From positions 1 through 22,068 of the forward strand of contig NZ_CAMLIX010000057.1 in NCBI RefSeq assembly GCF_946479975.1: a DNA stretch of 22,068 nucleotides, read 5' to 3'. This DNA is from an uncultured Flavobacterium sp. (lineage in GTDB: Bacteria > Bacteroidota > Bacteroidia > Flavobacteriales > Flavobacteriaceae). This document shows, one piece after another, positions 7,305 through 15,123 of this stretch. How positions within the stretch are numbered: the stretch's first letter is position 1; each line of letters begins with the position of its first letter. The notes under the pieces are model-generated. The model was given only the letters and a program-made list of their open reading frames with translations, was not told the DNA's origin and did not search any database. The translations under genes and the position numbers were made by a program.

Positions 7305-8417
7305 ATGTTTTTAAAAATGAATGATCAAGAATTATTTTATTTATTGGCTCTATTAAAGATCGACGGAGTAGGAGATATAATGGGGAAAAAGTTACTGCAG
7401 TCTTTTGGTGATGCTTCATCCATTTTTACTGCAAAAAGTAATCAGCTTGCTGCTATTGATGGAGTTGGAACGGTTTTACTAAAAAATCTTAAAGATAAAA
7501 GCGTTTTTGAAAAGGCTGAAAAAGAATTGGCTTTCATAAAAAATAACAACATTCAAGTTTCTTCTTTTAAAGATGAAAGTTATCCAGATCGCCTTAAACA
7601 TTGCATTGATGGGCCGATTTTAATTTTTACGGCTGGAAATTTAGACTTTAAAAACAAGAAAATAATCAGCATTGTGGGCACTCGCCAGATAACTTCGTAC
7701 GGAACAGAATTTTGCAGAAAATTAATTGAAGATCTGGCACCTCTTGATCCGATAATCGTAAGTGGATTTGCTTATGGAGTTGATATTGTTGCGCATCAAG
7801 TGGCGATGGATCTGGGTTTACAAACGATTGGTGTTTTGGCACACGGATTGAATCAGATCTATCCGAGAACGCACAAAAAGTATATGGCCAAGATGGAAGA
7901 AAATGGTGGCTTTATTACTGAATTCTGGAGCGATTCTAATCCGGATAAAGAAAAATTTGTACGCCGAAACCGTATTGTTGCTGGCATGACCGAAGCTACA
8001 ATTGTGATAGAATCTGCAGATAAAGGCGGTTCGCTCATTACGGCAAATATGGCTAATGAATACAATCGGGATGTTTTTGCCGTGCCGGGAAGAGTAACGG
8101 ATAAGTACAGCCAAGGTTGTAACAATTTAATTAAAACTCAAAAAGCAAGCGTTTTAACCAATGCTGCCGATTTGGTTTATATGTTGAATTGGGATATTAA
8201 AGAAAATTCGAAAGCAATTCAGAAACAGCTTTTTGTTGAACTCGAACCAGACGAGCAAAAAATATATGATTATCTACAGCGCAACGGGAAAGAATTGTTG
8301 GACACAATAGCAATTGATTGCGATTTTCCGATTTTTAGAATTTCTTCCATTTTGGTTAATATGGAATTGAAAGGCGTTGTAAGACCACTTCCTGGAAAAC
8401 TTTTTGAGTCAATTTAG
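7305..8417 (+). CDS. dprA: DNA-processing protein DprA
   Basis: A 370-residue protein (366 if translation starts at the second ATG, 7317, giving MNDQELFYLL). DprA protects incoming single-stranded DNA and loads RecA on it during natural transformation. The N-terminal part has helix-hairpin-helix-like segments (KIDGVGDIMGKKLL, AIDGVGTVLLKNL). The Rossmann-like core shows SIVGTRQITSYG, SGFAYGVDIVAH and FVRRNRIVAGMTEATIVIES, followed by KGGSLITANMANEYNRDVFA. A DprA winged-helix domain closes the protein (about 310-370). SGFAYGVD replaces the more usual SGLARGID. Divergent from the HU/SPOR gene across a very AT-rich gap of about 200 bases; no promoter there fits well. Confidence 0.95.
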   Translation: MFLKMNDQELFYLLALLKIDGVGDIMGKKLLQSFGDASSIFTAKSNQLAAIDGVGTVLLKNLKDKSVFEKAEKELAFIKNNNIQVSSFKDESYPDRLKHCIDGPILIFTAGNLDFKNKKIISIVGTRQITSYGTEFCRKLIEDLAPLDPIIVSGFAYGVDIVAHQVAMDLGLQTIGVLAHGLNQIYPRTHKKYMAKMEENGGFITEFWSDSNPDKEKFVRRNRIVAGMTEATIVIESADKGGSLITANMANEYNRDVFAVPGRVTDKYSQGCNNLIKTQKASVLTNAADLVYMLNWDIKENSKAIQKQLFVELEPDEQKIYDYLQRNGKELLDTIAIDCDFPIFRISSILVNMELKGVVRPLPGKLFESI

Positions 8418-8432
8418 CGCAGAAATATTATT

Positions 8433-8555
8433 TTATTTGTTCTTGAAATGCTTGTACAATCTGTATAAAACATAGATCAAAAGTAATCCAAAAATTATAT
8501 TTAGGATTTGAAATAAATAGGGTGGAACGTCGTAATCTTCAATATATTTATTCAT
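8433..8555 (-). CDS. 40-residue single-pass membrane protein
   Basis: An unlisted short frame: MNKYIEDYDVPPYLFQILN, then IIFGLLLIYVLYRLYKHFKNK and stop. It has an acidic N-terminal tail, one hydrophobic helix of about 20 residues (residues 14-33) and a basic C-terminus, exactly the pattern of a real small inner-membrane protein. An A/G-rich stretch (aaaaaaag) precedes the ATG. It lies downstream of the trpS terminator, so it should have its own promoter, and it converges on dprA with 15 bases between stops. Function unknown. Confidence 0.6.
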   Translation of the reverse strand: MNKYIEDYDVPPYLFQILNIIFGLLLIYVLYRLYKHFKNK

Positions 8556-8616
8556 CTTTTTTTATTTAAAGAATTAATATATATGAAGTTACAAAAAATA
8601 ACAGTAGCTTTTGAAA

Positions 8617-8652
8617 TAAAAAAAACGCTGACAATTCCATTTTGTCAGCGTT
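8617..8652 (-). terminator. Rho-independent terminator of trpS
   Basis: On the - strand the stem aacgctgacaa/ttgtcagcgtt (8652-8642 with 8634-8624, loop of seven) is followed by an eight-T run. It begins about 30 bases after the trpS stop. Confidence 0.93.
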
Positions 8653-8680
8653 ATAAATTTATTGAAAGTAAAGAAATTTT

Positions 8681-9655
8681 TTATTTTTGAAATCCAAGAA
8701 CTTCTCTCACTTTTGCTAAAACTCCATCTGCAATTACAGAAGCTTTTGACGCACCTTTTTTCAATAAAGCGTCAACTTCTTCCAAATTGTTGATATAGTA
8801 ATTGTATTTCTCTCTTTCTGTTTGGAATTTTTCTGTAATCAATTCAAACAAAGCTTGTTTCGCATGTCCGTAACCATAATTACCACCTAAATAGTTGGCT
8901 CTCATTTGAGCAATCTGTTCTTCATTTCCTAATAACGAATAGATCGCAAAAGCATTACAAGTATCTGGATTCTTAGGATCTTCAAGTGGAGTACTGTCGG
9001 TTTCGATACTCATTACTTGTTTGCGTAACGACTTATCATCCAAGAAAATATTGATAATATTGTTGGCAGATTTACTCATTTTTCCGCCGTTTGTTCCAGG
9101 AATCAGCATAATATTTTCCTGAATTTTTGCTTCAGGAATAACAAATGTTTCACCCATTTGGTGATTAAAGCGAGAAGCTACATCACGAGTAATTTCTAAA
9201 TGTTGCAGCTGATCTTTTCCAACTGGAACAAATTCAGCATCATATAATAAAATATCTGCCGCCATTAACATTGGGTATGTAAAAAGTCCAGCATTAACAT
9301 CGTCTAAACGATCGGCTTTATCCTTAAAAGAATGCGCCAAAGTCAATCTTTGAAAAGGAAAAAAACAGCTTAAATACCAAGTCAATTCAGTAGTTTGAAC
9401 CACATCAGATTGTCTGTAAAACGTTACTTTTTCAGGATTCAAACCACATGCAAGCCATGCTGCGGCGGTGCTGTAAGTGTTTTCTCTTAAAGTTTTTCCG
9501 TCTTTAATCTGAGTAATTGAATGTAAATCAGCAATAAACAAAAAAGATTCGTTTTCCGGATTATTTGATAATTCGATTGCTGGAATAATTGCGCCTAATA
9601 AATTTCCTAAATGCGGTGTTCCTGTACTCTGAACACCAGTAAGTATTTTTGCCAT
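8681..9655 (-). CDS. trpS: Tryptophanyl-tRNA synthetase
   Basis: A 324-residue class I aminoacyl-tRNA synthetase that charges tRNA-Trp. The HIGH-like signature is TGTPHLGNLLG (11-21, PHLGN at 14-18), and KMSKS is intact at 192-196 within PGTNGGKMSKSANN. The tryptophan-pocket region LFTYPMLMAADILLYDAEFVPVGKDQ is typical of bacterial TrpRS. Length is normal for the family. The start MAKILTGVQSTG fits the family exactly. A near match to the -7 element (gaactttg, 9683-9676) lies about 20 bases upstream. Single-gene unit closed by a strong terminator. Confidence 0.97.
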   Translation of the reverse strand: MAKILTGVQSTGTPHLGNLLGAIIPAIELSNNPENESFLFIADLHSITQIKDGKTLRENTYSTAAAWLACGLNPEKVTFYRQSDVVQTTELTWYLSCFFPFQRLTLAHSFKDKADRLDDVNAGLFTYPMLMAADILLYDAEFVPVGKDQLQHLEITRDVASRFNHQMGETFVIPEAKIQENIMLIPGTNGGKMSKSANNIINIFLDDKSLRKQVMSIETDSTPLEDPKNPDTCNAFAIYSLLGNEEQIAQMRANYLGGNYGYGHAKQALFELITEKFQTEREKYNYYINNLEEVDALLKKGASKASVIADGVLAKVREVLGFQK

Positions 9656-9728
9656 TCTCGATTTTTTCTGAACTGCAAAGTTCGTTTTTTTACTTTAAAG
9701 GGCATAAGGTTTTTTTATAAAGTTCTGG

Positions 9729-9776
9729 TGTTGTTTGTTACGCAAAGATCGCGGAGGTTTTTCGCAGAGAACGCTG
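9729..9776 (+). repeat. Left arm of inverted repeat flanking the GxxExxY gene
   Basis: The stretch ttgttacgcaaagatcgcgg and the following gaggtttttcgcagagaacg read, base by base, much like the reverse complement of 10373-10429 (about four of five positions over roughly 42 bases). It is GC-richer than its surroundings. Just after it (9781-9838) lie two diverged direct copies of a ttttttaagttttt...ctctgag unit. Confidence 0.75.
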
Positions 9777-9846
9777 ATATTTTTTTAAGTTTTTTGGCTG
9801 AGTGCTCTGAGTTTTTTAAGTTTTTGAGATCTCTGAGGGTTTTGTT

Positions 9847-10224
9847 TTATAAATTATTTGCTACTCTTCTGATTCCATTTTTTAGAAGTACTTCGTTGAA
9901 ATTTATTATAAGTCCAAGTTTATAATTTCCTAATTTAATATAAGTTAAAGTTTGGGCTAAATGATTTACCGTTAAGGTTTCAACAGCTTTAATTTCAATT
10001 ATAAATTTATTTTCAACTAATAAATCGATGCGATAACCGCAGTCTAATTTTATTTCCTCAAAAATTAAGGGCATCGGTTTTTCTTTTTCTACTATTAAAC
10101 CGCGTTGTTTTATTTTATAATACAAACATTCTTGATAAACATTTTCTAACAATCCTGGTCCAAGTGTTTTATGAATCTGAATAGCAAGCCCAATTACAAT
10201 TGTTGAAATTTCATTTTCGGTCAT
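9847..10224 (-). CDS. GxxExxY protein, PD-(D/E)xK-like
   Basis: From ATG 10224 the protein is 125 residues and starts MTENEISTIVIGLAIQIHKT, as the family does; the frame is open to an ATG at 10281 but the extra 19 residues look spurious. It shows the naming motif GLLENVY (24-30) after GP, and a PD-(D/E)xK nuclease-like pattern: D67 in YRIDLLV, then E77 and K79 in IIEIKAVE. Proteins of this family are common in Bacteroidetes and have no established function; nuclease activity is inference. It sits alone between two inverted copies of a repeat (9729-9776 and 10373-10429), which is notable. Confidence 0.87.
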   Translation of the reverse strand: MTENEISTIVIGLAIQIHKTLGPGLLENVYQECLYYKIKQRGLIVEKEKPMPLIFEEIKLDCGYRIDLLVENKFIIEIKAVETLTVNHLAQTLTYIKLGNYKLGLIINFNEVLLKNGIRRVANNL

Positions 10225-10372
10225 AACTTTAAATTTATATTTTAACGCAGAATTTCGTATAAATTTAGTTATATTTATCAAAGTCGAAGAGTTTTTGTCA
10301 AATTTGTTGAGAATTCAATTTTTTAAATAAATAATACGACTTTGCGAACTCATGAAAAGATTCCCTTAAAAA

Positions 10373-10429
10373 AACTCCGCATACTCTGCGAAAATCCTCT
10401 GCGAACTCTGCGTAACAAAAAACACAACA
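10373..10429 (-). repeat. Right arm of inverted repeat flanking the GxxExxY gene
   Basis: Contains ctccgcatactctgcgaaaa followed by tcctctgcgaactctgcgta, the inverted partner of 9729-9776. It lies in the gap between the GxxExxY gene and the acyltransferase. A shorter related piece (actttgcgaactcatg) occurs at about 10338-10353. Confidence 0.75.
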
Positions 10430-10477
10430 ATTGACTTACCAGCATTAAAATATTCAAAAAAATTCATTTCTCTTTCT

Positions 10478-10485
10478 TACATTTG
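10478..10485 (+). promoter_or_regulatory. Likely -7 element next to the plsC-like start codon
   Basis: TACATTTG is a full match to TAnnTTTG. It is followed by five bases (attct) and the ATG at 10491. No TTG is present at the usual spacing upstream, so support is weaker than for the HU/SPOR and holB promoters. Confidence 0.5.
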
Positions 10486-10490
10486 ATTCT

Positions 10491-11237
10491 ATGAAAATAT
10501 TGAAAATTGCTTTTTGGATTCTTTGGCGCGTTTGGTTTTACGTTGTAATGGCGGTGCCGATCATTATTATGCTGCCTTTTTTGTTGATTTCTATTATCTC
10601 AGAGAAGGGATATCCATATTTTTTTAAAATGGCTCGCATTTGGGCTAAATTCATCCTTTTCGGAATGGGTTTTTATTATATCGTAAAACGCGAACAGAAG
10701 CTCATTAAAGGCAAAAGTTATATGATTGTAGCCAATCATACGTCAATGACAGATATTATGCTTATGCTTGCTATAATTAAAAATCCATTTGTTTTTGTTG
10801 GAAAAAAAGAACTTGTGAAGATTCCGCTATTCGGATTTTTCTACAAAAGAACGTGCATTCTAGTGGACAGAAACTCATCAAAAAGTAAAAATGAAGTTTT
10901 TAAAAGAGCCCAAAGCCGTTTGAACCAAGGTTTAAGTATTTGTATTTTTCCTGAAGGCGGTGTTCCAGATGATGAAAGCGTTTTGCTGGACGAATTTAAA
11001 GATGGCGCTTTTAGACTTGCAATAGATCATCAGATTCCAATTGTTCCGATTGTTTTTCCCGATAACAAAGAGCGTTTTTCGTATACATTTTTAAGCGGAA
11101 GCCCAGGGAAAATGAGAGTGAGAGTTTTACCTTTCATAGAAACAGAAGGTCTGACAATCGAAAATAGAAAAGAGCTTAAAGAGCAGGTGAGAAACGTAAT
11201 TTATAACGGATTAGTAGATTTTCACAAAAAGAATTAA
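10491..11237 (+). CDS. plsC: 1-acyl-sn-glycerol-3-phosphate acyltransferase
   Basis: A 248-residue PlsC/LPLAT family membrane enzyme that by family acylates lysophosphatidate in phospholipid synthesis. The first 40 residues contain one or two membrane segments (VWFYVVMAVPIIIMLPFLLI). The catalytic HX4D motif is intact (NHTSMTD, H83 and D88). The substrate-binding FPEGG at 153-157 replaces the more common FPEGTR. PIVPIVFPDN near 190 is the usual fourth block. The acyl substrate could instead be an ornithine lipid or another lyso-lipid; the family alone does not decide. Single-gene unit with a -7 box directly before the ATG and a strong terminator behind. Confidence 0.85.
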   Translation: MKILKIAFWILWRVWFYVVMAVPIIIMLPFLLISIISEKGYPYFFKMARIWAKFILFGMGFYYIVKREQKLIKGKSYMIVANHTSMTDIMLMLAIIKNPFVFVGKKELVKIPLFGFFYKRTCILVDRNSSKSKNEVFKRAQSRLNQGLSICIFPEGGVPDDESVLLDEFKDGAFRLAIDHQIPIVPIVFPDNKERFSYTFLSGSPGKMRVRVLPFIETEGLTIENRKELKEQVRNVIYNGLVDFHKKN

Positions 11238-11256
11238 ATATTAAATACCCATAACA

Positions 11257-11293
11257 TAAAAGCCGATAGATTATTGAAATCTATCGGCTTTTA
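11257..11293 (+). terminator. Rho-independent terminator after plsC-like gene
   Basis: Sixteen-base stem 11257-11272 (taaaagccgatagatt) with 11278-11293, loop five bases, followed by tttgaat. It lies 20 bases past the stop. Confidence 0.92.
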
Positions 11294-11326
11294 TTTGAAT
11301 TAAAAAACCCTGTTTTTATTCAAAAA

Positions 11327-11431
11327 TTATCTGTGAATTATCTTTTCAGAAATAAAACGTAATACTTTTTTAAATTTCAATTTGGTTTTTCTTCGATTTT
11401 TACTGTACAACAATTCTATTTTTTCCTTCAT
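11327..11431 (-). CDS. Possible 34-residue basic peptide
   Basis: Short open frame beginning MKEKIELLYSKNRRKTKLKF and ending SEKIIHR. It is very rich in Lys/Arg with no membrane segment. There is no clear promoter or strong ribosome binding site. Such frames arise easily in AT-rich DNA, so this is only a candidate within the 545-base gap between plsC and recA. Confidence 0.22.
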   Translation of the reverse strand: MKEKIELLYSKNRRKTKLKFKKVLRFISEKIIHR

Positions 11432-11716
11432 GATTAAAAATATTAATGGTTGATAATAAAGAGTTTAATAATAACTCAAGTTAACGTCACATTATTATAG
11501 ATGCAGAAAAATAAAAAGGTTGCGTCAAAAAGTAAGAAAAGTTAATAAAAATCCGTTAGCACCAAAAAACTAACGGATTTTGTTCAAATAACCAACCAAT
11601 GTTAATTCTAAAAAAAATCCAAATTGATATATGGCTGTACCAATTTTGAAGACCTGTTTTCTTTAAGATGATCGTTTAGCGAAATGGTTGCGTCAAATTT
11701 TTAATTTTTTTGAAAA
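11432..11716. other. Non-coding stretch between plsC-like gene and recA
   Basis: AT-rich sequence without a convincing gene. It contains an isolated hairpin (11547-11581) and two copies of the 12-mer ggttgcgtcaaa (11518-11529 and 11686-11697). No promoter of the TAnnTTTG type was found on either strand here. Confidence 0.5.
11547..11581. terminator. Orphan terminator-like hairpin
   Basis: aaaaatccgttag (11547-11559) pairs with ctaacggatttt (11570-11581), loop of ten. T runs lie on both strands. No gene ends just before it in either direction, so it may end an unrecognised small RNA or be a second-line terminator behind recA. Confidence 0.6.
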
Positions 11717-11753
11717 TAAAAAAGTCCGATAGATTTTTATACTCTATCGGACT
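11717..11753 (-). terminator. Rho-independent terminator of recA
   Basis: On the - strand agtccgataga (11753-11743) pairs with tctatcggact (11733-11723), followed by a T run. It is 30 bases past the recA stop. Confidence 0.92.
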
Positions 11754-11783
11754 CAGAAATAGTCTTTTTGACTTATATTAAGA

Positions 11784-12791
11784 TTAAGCGTTTGCTAATT
11801 CTTTGATATGATCTTTAATTTTAACTTCCAGTTCATCAGCAAGTTCTGGATTGTCTTTAATCAATGATTTTACAGCGTCACGACCTTGACCTAATTTAGT
11901 ATCGCCGTAGCTGAACCAAGATCCTGCTTTTTTAACGATTTCAAATTCTACCGCTAAATCTAAAATTTCACCAGTTTTAGAAACTCCTTCTCCATACATA
12001 ATGTCGAATTCGGCAGTTTTGAAAGGCGGTGCTACTTTGTTTTTAACGATTTTTACTTTTGTTCTGTTACCAATTACGTTTTCTCCATCTTTAATTTGAG
12101 AAGAACGACGAATATCTAAACGTACAGAAGCGTAGAATTTCAATGCGTTACCACCGGTTGTAGTTTCAGGATTTCCGAACATTACACCAATTTTTTCACG
12201 AAGCTGGTTGATAAAGAAAACAGTACAATTTGTTTTACTGATAGTTCCTGTAAGTTTTCTCAAAGCTTGAGACATCAAACGTGCGTGCAGACCCATTTTA
12301 GAATCTCCCATTTCACCTTCAATTTCACTTTTTGGAGTTAAAGCAGCAACCGAGTCAATTACCACAATATCAATTGCTCCAGAACGAATTAGGTTTTCAG
12401 CAATTTCAAGAGCCTGCTCTCCATTGTCTGGCTGCGAAATGATTAAATTCTCGATATCAACATTTAATTTTTCGGCATAGTTTCTATCAAAAGCGTGTTC
12501 TGCATCGATAAAGGCAGCAATACCTCCAGCTTTTTGAGCTTCTGCAATAGCATGAAGCGTCAAAGTAGTTTTTCCAGAAGATTCTGGACCATATATTTCA
12601 ATAATTCTTCCTTTTGGATATCCATTAACTCCAAGAGCTAAATCAACGCCTAATGAGCCAGAAGAAATCGTTTCTACTTCTACAATGGCTCTGTCGCCCA
12701 TTTTCATTACGGTTCCTTTTCCGTAGGTTTTGTCAAGTTTATCAAGCGTTAATTGCAGTGCTTTTAATTTGGCTTCTTTGTCTGAACTCAT
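11784..12791 (-). CDS. recA: Recombinase RecA
   Basis: A 335-residue RecA that forms filaments on single-stranded DNA for homologous recombination. Walker A is GPESSGKTT (68-76), Walker B is [11 protein letters not shown] (141-151). The L2 DNA-binding loop region lies in [20 protein letters not shown] (195-214). The N-terminal helix with [20 protein letters not shown] is normal and the C-terminal tail is short. No inverted repeat of the LexA-box kind was noticed upstream, and no good TAnnTTTG box is present in the 142-base gap to the thioesterase gene, so readthrough from upstream is possible. Confidence 0.98.
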   Translation of the reverse strand: MSSDKEAKLKALQLTLDKLDKTYGKGTVMKMGDRAIVEVETISSGSLGVDLALGVNGYPKGRIIEIYGPESSGKTTLTLHAIAEAQKAGGIAAFIDAEHAFDRNYAEKLNVDIENLIISQPDNGEQALEIAENLIRSGAIDIVVIDSVAALTPKSEIEGEMGDSKMGLHARLMSQALRKLTGTISKTNCTVFFINQLREKIGVMFGNPETTTGGNALKFYASVRLDIRRSSQIKDGENVIGNRTKVKIVKNKVAPPFKTAEFDIMYGEGVSKTGEILDLAVEFEIVKKAGSWFSYGDTKLGQGRDAVKSLIKDNPELADELEVKIKDHIKELANA

Positions 12792-12933
12792 TTTTTAAAT
12801 ATCTTAATTGTTATTTTTGTCTGTTTGGATAAAAATAAGAAAATTCTTCTATATTTTTATTGATCACTCTTAGAATTTGTAAAATTACTTCTTTTTTTGA
12901 AGTTTGATTGTTCCAAATTGTCACAAATTTGAT

Positions 12934-13443
12934 CTATAAGAATAGTGCCTTCAATTCTGTGGCATCAGAAGGTTTTATTTTTCCAGCAAGCAGTAAACTT
13001 AATTGTTTGCGGCGAAGCGCAGCATCAAAACGCTGAATTTCAAGTTCTGTTTCTGGTACAATTGCGGGTACTTCGACTGGTCTTCCGGTATCGTCAACGG
13101 CAACAAAAGTGTAAATTGCTTCATTTGCTTTTGTTCTGTTTCCAGATTCGCGGTCTTCTACCCAAACGTCAATAAAAACTTCCATTGAACTTTTGAAAGA
13201 TCTTGAAACTTTTGCTTCGACAGTTACAACGCTTCCAAGCGAAATTGCTCTGTTGAAGGCAACGTGATTTACAGAAGCTGTAACTACAATTCGGCGCGAA
13301 TGTCTGCGGGCTGCTATACTTGCAGCACGATCCATTCTGGCCAATAATTCGCCACCAAAAAGATTGTTTAAAGGATTTGTTTCGCTCGGTAAAACTAAAT
13401 CAGTTAAAATAGTTAGAGATTCTGAAGGATGTTTTGGATTCAT
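12934..13443 (-). CDS. Acyl-CoA thioesterase, hotdog fold
   Basis: A 169-residue single-hotdog thioesterase of the YciA/BFIT-like group that hydrolyses acyl-CoA to free acid and CoA. The family block NPLNNLFGGELLARMDRAAS (23-42) carries the catalytic acidic residue (D38) and the following AARRHS. The VNHVAFNRAISLGSVVTVEA segment, where the first hotdog sheet continues, is also typical. Length fits a single domain, so it should work as a dimer or hexamer. The preferred acyl chain is not visible. It lies upstream of recA in the same direction, with a palindromic repeat in front of it. Confidence 0.9.
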   Translation of the reverse strand: MNPKHPSESLTILTDLVLPSETNPLNNLFGGELLARMDRAASIAARRHSRRIVVTASVNHVAFNRAISLGSVVTVEAKVSRSFKSSMEVFIDVWVEDRESGNRTKANEAIYTFVAVDDTGRPVEVPAIVPETELEIQRFDAALRRKQLSLLLAGKIKPSDATELKALFL

Positions 13444-13468
13444 TTTTTAGATAATAAATTTATTTTTT

Positions 13469-13528
13469 GCCACAGATTTCAAAGATTATCACAGATTTTT
13501 AATCCTTTTAATCAGTGAAATCTGTGGC
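13469..13528. repeat. Palindromic intergenic repeat
   Basis: Perfect 12-base stem gccacagatttc (13469-13480) and gaaatctgtggc (13517-13528) around a 36-base inner part that repeats cacagattt (13490-13498). Elements of this form (gccacagatt... aatctgtggc) are widespread between genes in Flavobacterium genomes, from general knowledge. Placed between the DoxX gene and the thioesterase gene, it may also act as a terminator for holB-DoxX. Confidence 0.8.
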
Positions 13529-13550
13529 TGTTTTTTAAAAATTGAGGTCG

Positions 13551-13934
13551 TTAATTCAACCAATAAACAGCCATTACAGCTGGTATGAAATAAATTACAA
13601 TGGTTCTCGCTCCGTCGTAATCTTTTGCCAGTCTTTGTCCGAAAAGCATCATTAATAAACAGATGCAGGAAAAAATTGCGCCATAAAAACCAAATTCTCT
13701 TCCGTTATTGGTGAACAATTGAATTCCTCCAACAACGCATAAAATTCCAGAAATTAATTCTACAATTAGAAGATGCATTAATGCCAGCGGAACATGATTT
13801 TTTAATCTCGTTTTAGCAAAATGTTCTTTTAGCCAAGAAACATTGTCATTCCAATAAAATATTTTTTCGTAACCTGATTGTAAGAACGTTAAAGCTAAAA
13901 AAGCTAAAATTAGGATGGAGGCAACATTGCTCAT
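13551..13934 (-). CDS. DoxX family membrane protein
   Basis: A 127-residue protein with four predicted membrane helices: about 5-22 (ASILILAFLALTFLQSGYEK), 50-68, 75-97 and 108-127. The first helix ending in SGYEKIFYW is typical of DoxX/DoxD-like proteins, whose role is mostly unclear (some take part in redox or quinone-linked functions). It follows holB with eight bases between stop and start, so it is probably co-transcribed with it. No functional link to holB is evident. Confidence 0.8.
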   Translation of the reverse strand: MSNVASILILAFLALTFLQSGYEKIFYWNDNVSWLKEHFAKTRLKNHVPLALMHLLIVELISGILCVVGGIQLFTNNGREFGFYGAIFSCICLLMMLFGQRLAKDYDGARTIVIYFIPAVMAVYWLN

Positions 13935-13942
13935 TTTTGAAT

Positions 13943-15091
13943 TTATTTTTTGTGAATTAAACGAGTTAATTTGATCGATAAATCGGTTAGAATAATTTTG
14001 GCGTTTCCGTTTCTTTCAATGTGATACATCGCGTCTGAAAGTTCTTTGAAAATTTCATGAATATTATTTCCGTTGACAAACGGAGCAAAATTCTCCAGTT
14101 TGAATTTATCTACTTTTGGTTCAATGTAAACCAAACTAGGTGCTTGATAATTAAGCATCAAAGCTTGGCGGAACATTTCGATGCAATACTGAATAAATTT
14201 CTTTTGGCTTTCACGTCCAAGAGAAGCAATTTGCTCGCTCCAAGAAATCAAATCTTGAATTGCGGCAGCATTTCCTTTTGCTCTAAAAGCGGCGCGAACC
14301 CAATTGACAAACCATTGTTCGAACGGAAGATCATCATCGTCTTCTTTTAACAAATGCAGCGCTTTACTAAAATTACCCTGAGCTTGATGCGCAATTTTTT
14401 TGGCTAAGTTCGGGTCTATATTTTCTTGTTTAACTAATGCTTCGGCGATTACTTTTTCTGGAAGTCCGTTAAAGTGAATTACCTGGCATCGAGAACGAAT
14501 GGTTTGTATAATATCTTCTTCATTTTCAGAAATCAATATAAACATCGTTTTATCTGAAGGTTCTTCTAAAAGTTTCAAAAGTTTATTTGAAGCGGCGATG
14601 TTCATTTTATCGGCCATCCAAATAATCATAATTTTATAACCGCCTTCATATGATTTCAGCGCAAGCGATTTTAAAACTTCCTGTGCATCTTCAACACGAA
14701 TTTCTCCCTGTTTGTTTTGTACGCCAAGAATTTTATACCAATCGAACAAACCTCCGTAAGGCATTTCCTGAATAAAACTGCGCCAGTCTTGAATAAAATC
14801 TAAACTTTTTGGTTTTGTCTTTACGTCTTCGGTAGTAACTGTTGGGTAGATAAAATGCAGATCGGGATGCGATATGTTGTCAAACTTTAGATTACAGGAA
14901 TCGTTTCCGTTTGAATTTTCATCGCCAGTATTACCGCATAATATGTATTGAGCGTAAGCAATGGCAGTGATTAATGTACCGCTTCCTTCTGGCCCAACGA
15001 ATAATTGGGCATGCGGAATTCTACCAGAAGCAGCACTTTTTGTCAAGTGGCTTTTGATGTAATCTTGACCTAATATTTGAGAAAATTGCAT
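13943..15091 (-). CDS. holB: DNA polymerase III subunit delta'
   Basis: A 382-residue clamp-loader subunit that helps load the sliding clamp at primer ends. The start MQFSQILGQDYIKSHL and the segment GRIPHAQLFVGPEGSGT match the family. The P-loop position reads GPEGSGTL (33-40), without the lysine needed to bind ATP, as expected for delta', which does not hydrolyse ATP. AASNKLLKLLEEP (167-179) and the SRC motif (RSRCQ, 199-203) are intact. Cysteines around residues 52-66 (CGNTGDENSNGNDSC) occur where delta' has its zinc module, but only two lie in this stretch, so zinc binding is uncertain. Gene order holB-DoxX, with a promoter directly before the ATG. Confidence 0.93.
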   Translation of the reverse strand: MQFSQILGQDYIKSHLTKSAASGRIPHAQLFVGPEGSGTLITAIAYAQYILCGNTGDENSNGNDSCNLKFDNISHPDLHFIYPTVTTEDVKTKPKSLDFIQDWRSFIQEMPYGGLFDWYKILGVQNKQGEIRVEDAQEVLKSLALKSYEGGYKIMIIWMADKMNIAASNKLLKLLEEPSDKTMFILISENEEDIIQTIRSRCQVIHFNGLPEKVIAEALVKQENIDPNLAKKIAHQAQGNFSKALHLLKEDDDDLPFEQWFVNWVRAAFRAKGNAAAIQDLISWSEQIASLGRESQKKFIQYCIEMFRQALMLNYQAPSLVYIEPKVDKFKLENFAPFVNGNNIHEIFKELSDAMYHIERNGNAKIILTDLSIKLTRLIHKK

Positions 15092-15095
15092 GGGG

Positions 15096-15123
15096 CAAAG
15101 ATAGAAGAAAATGATGTAGTCAA
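15096..15123 (-). promoter_or_regulatory. Promoter of holB, adjacent to its ATG
   Basis: On the - strand: TTG (15123-15121), 17-base spacer, TATCTTTG (15103-15096), then cccc and the ATG at 15091. Both elements match the Bacteroidetes consensus. Four bases of spacing to the ATG point to a leaderless or nearly leaderless mRNA. Confidence 0.75.
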
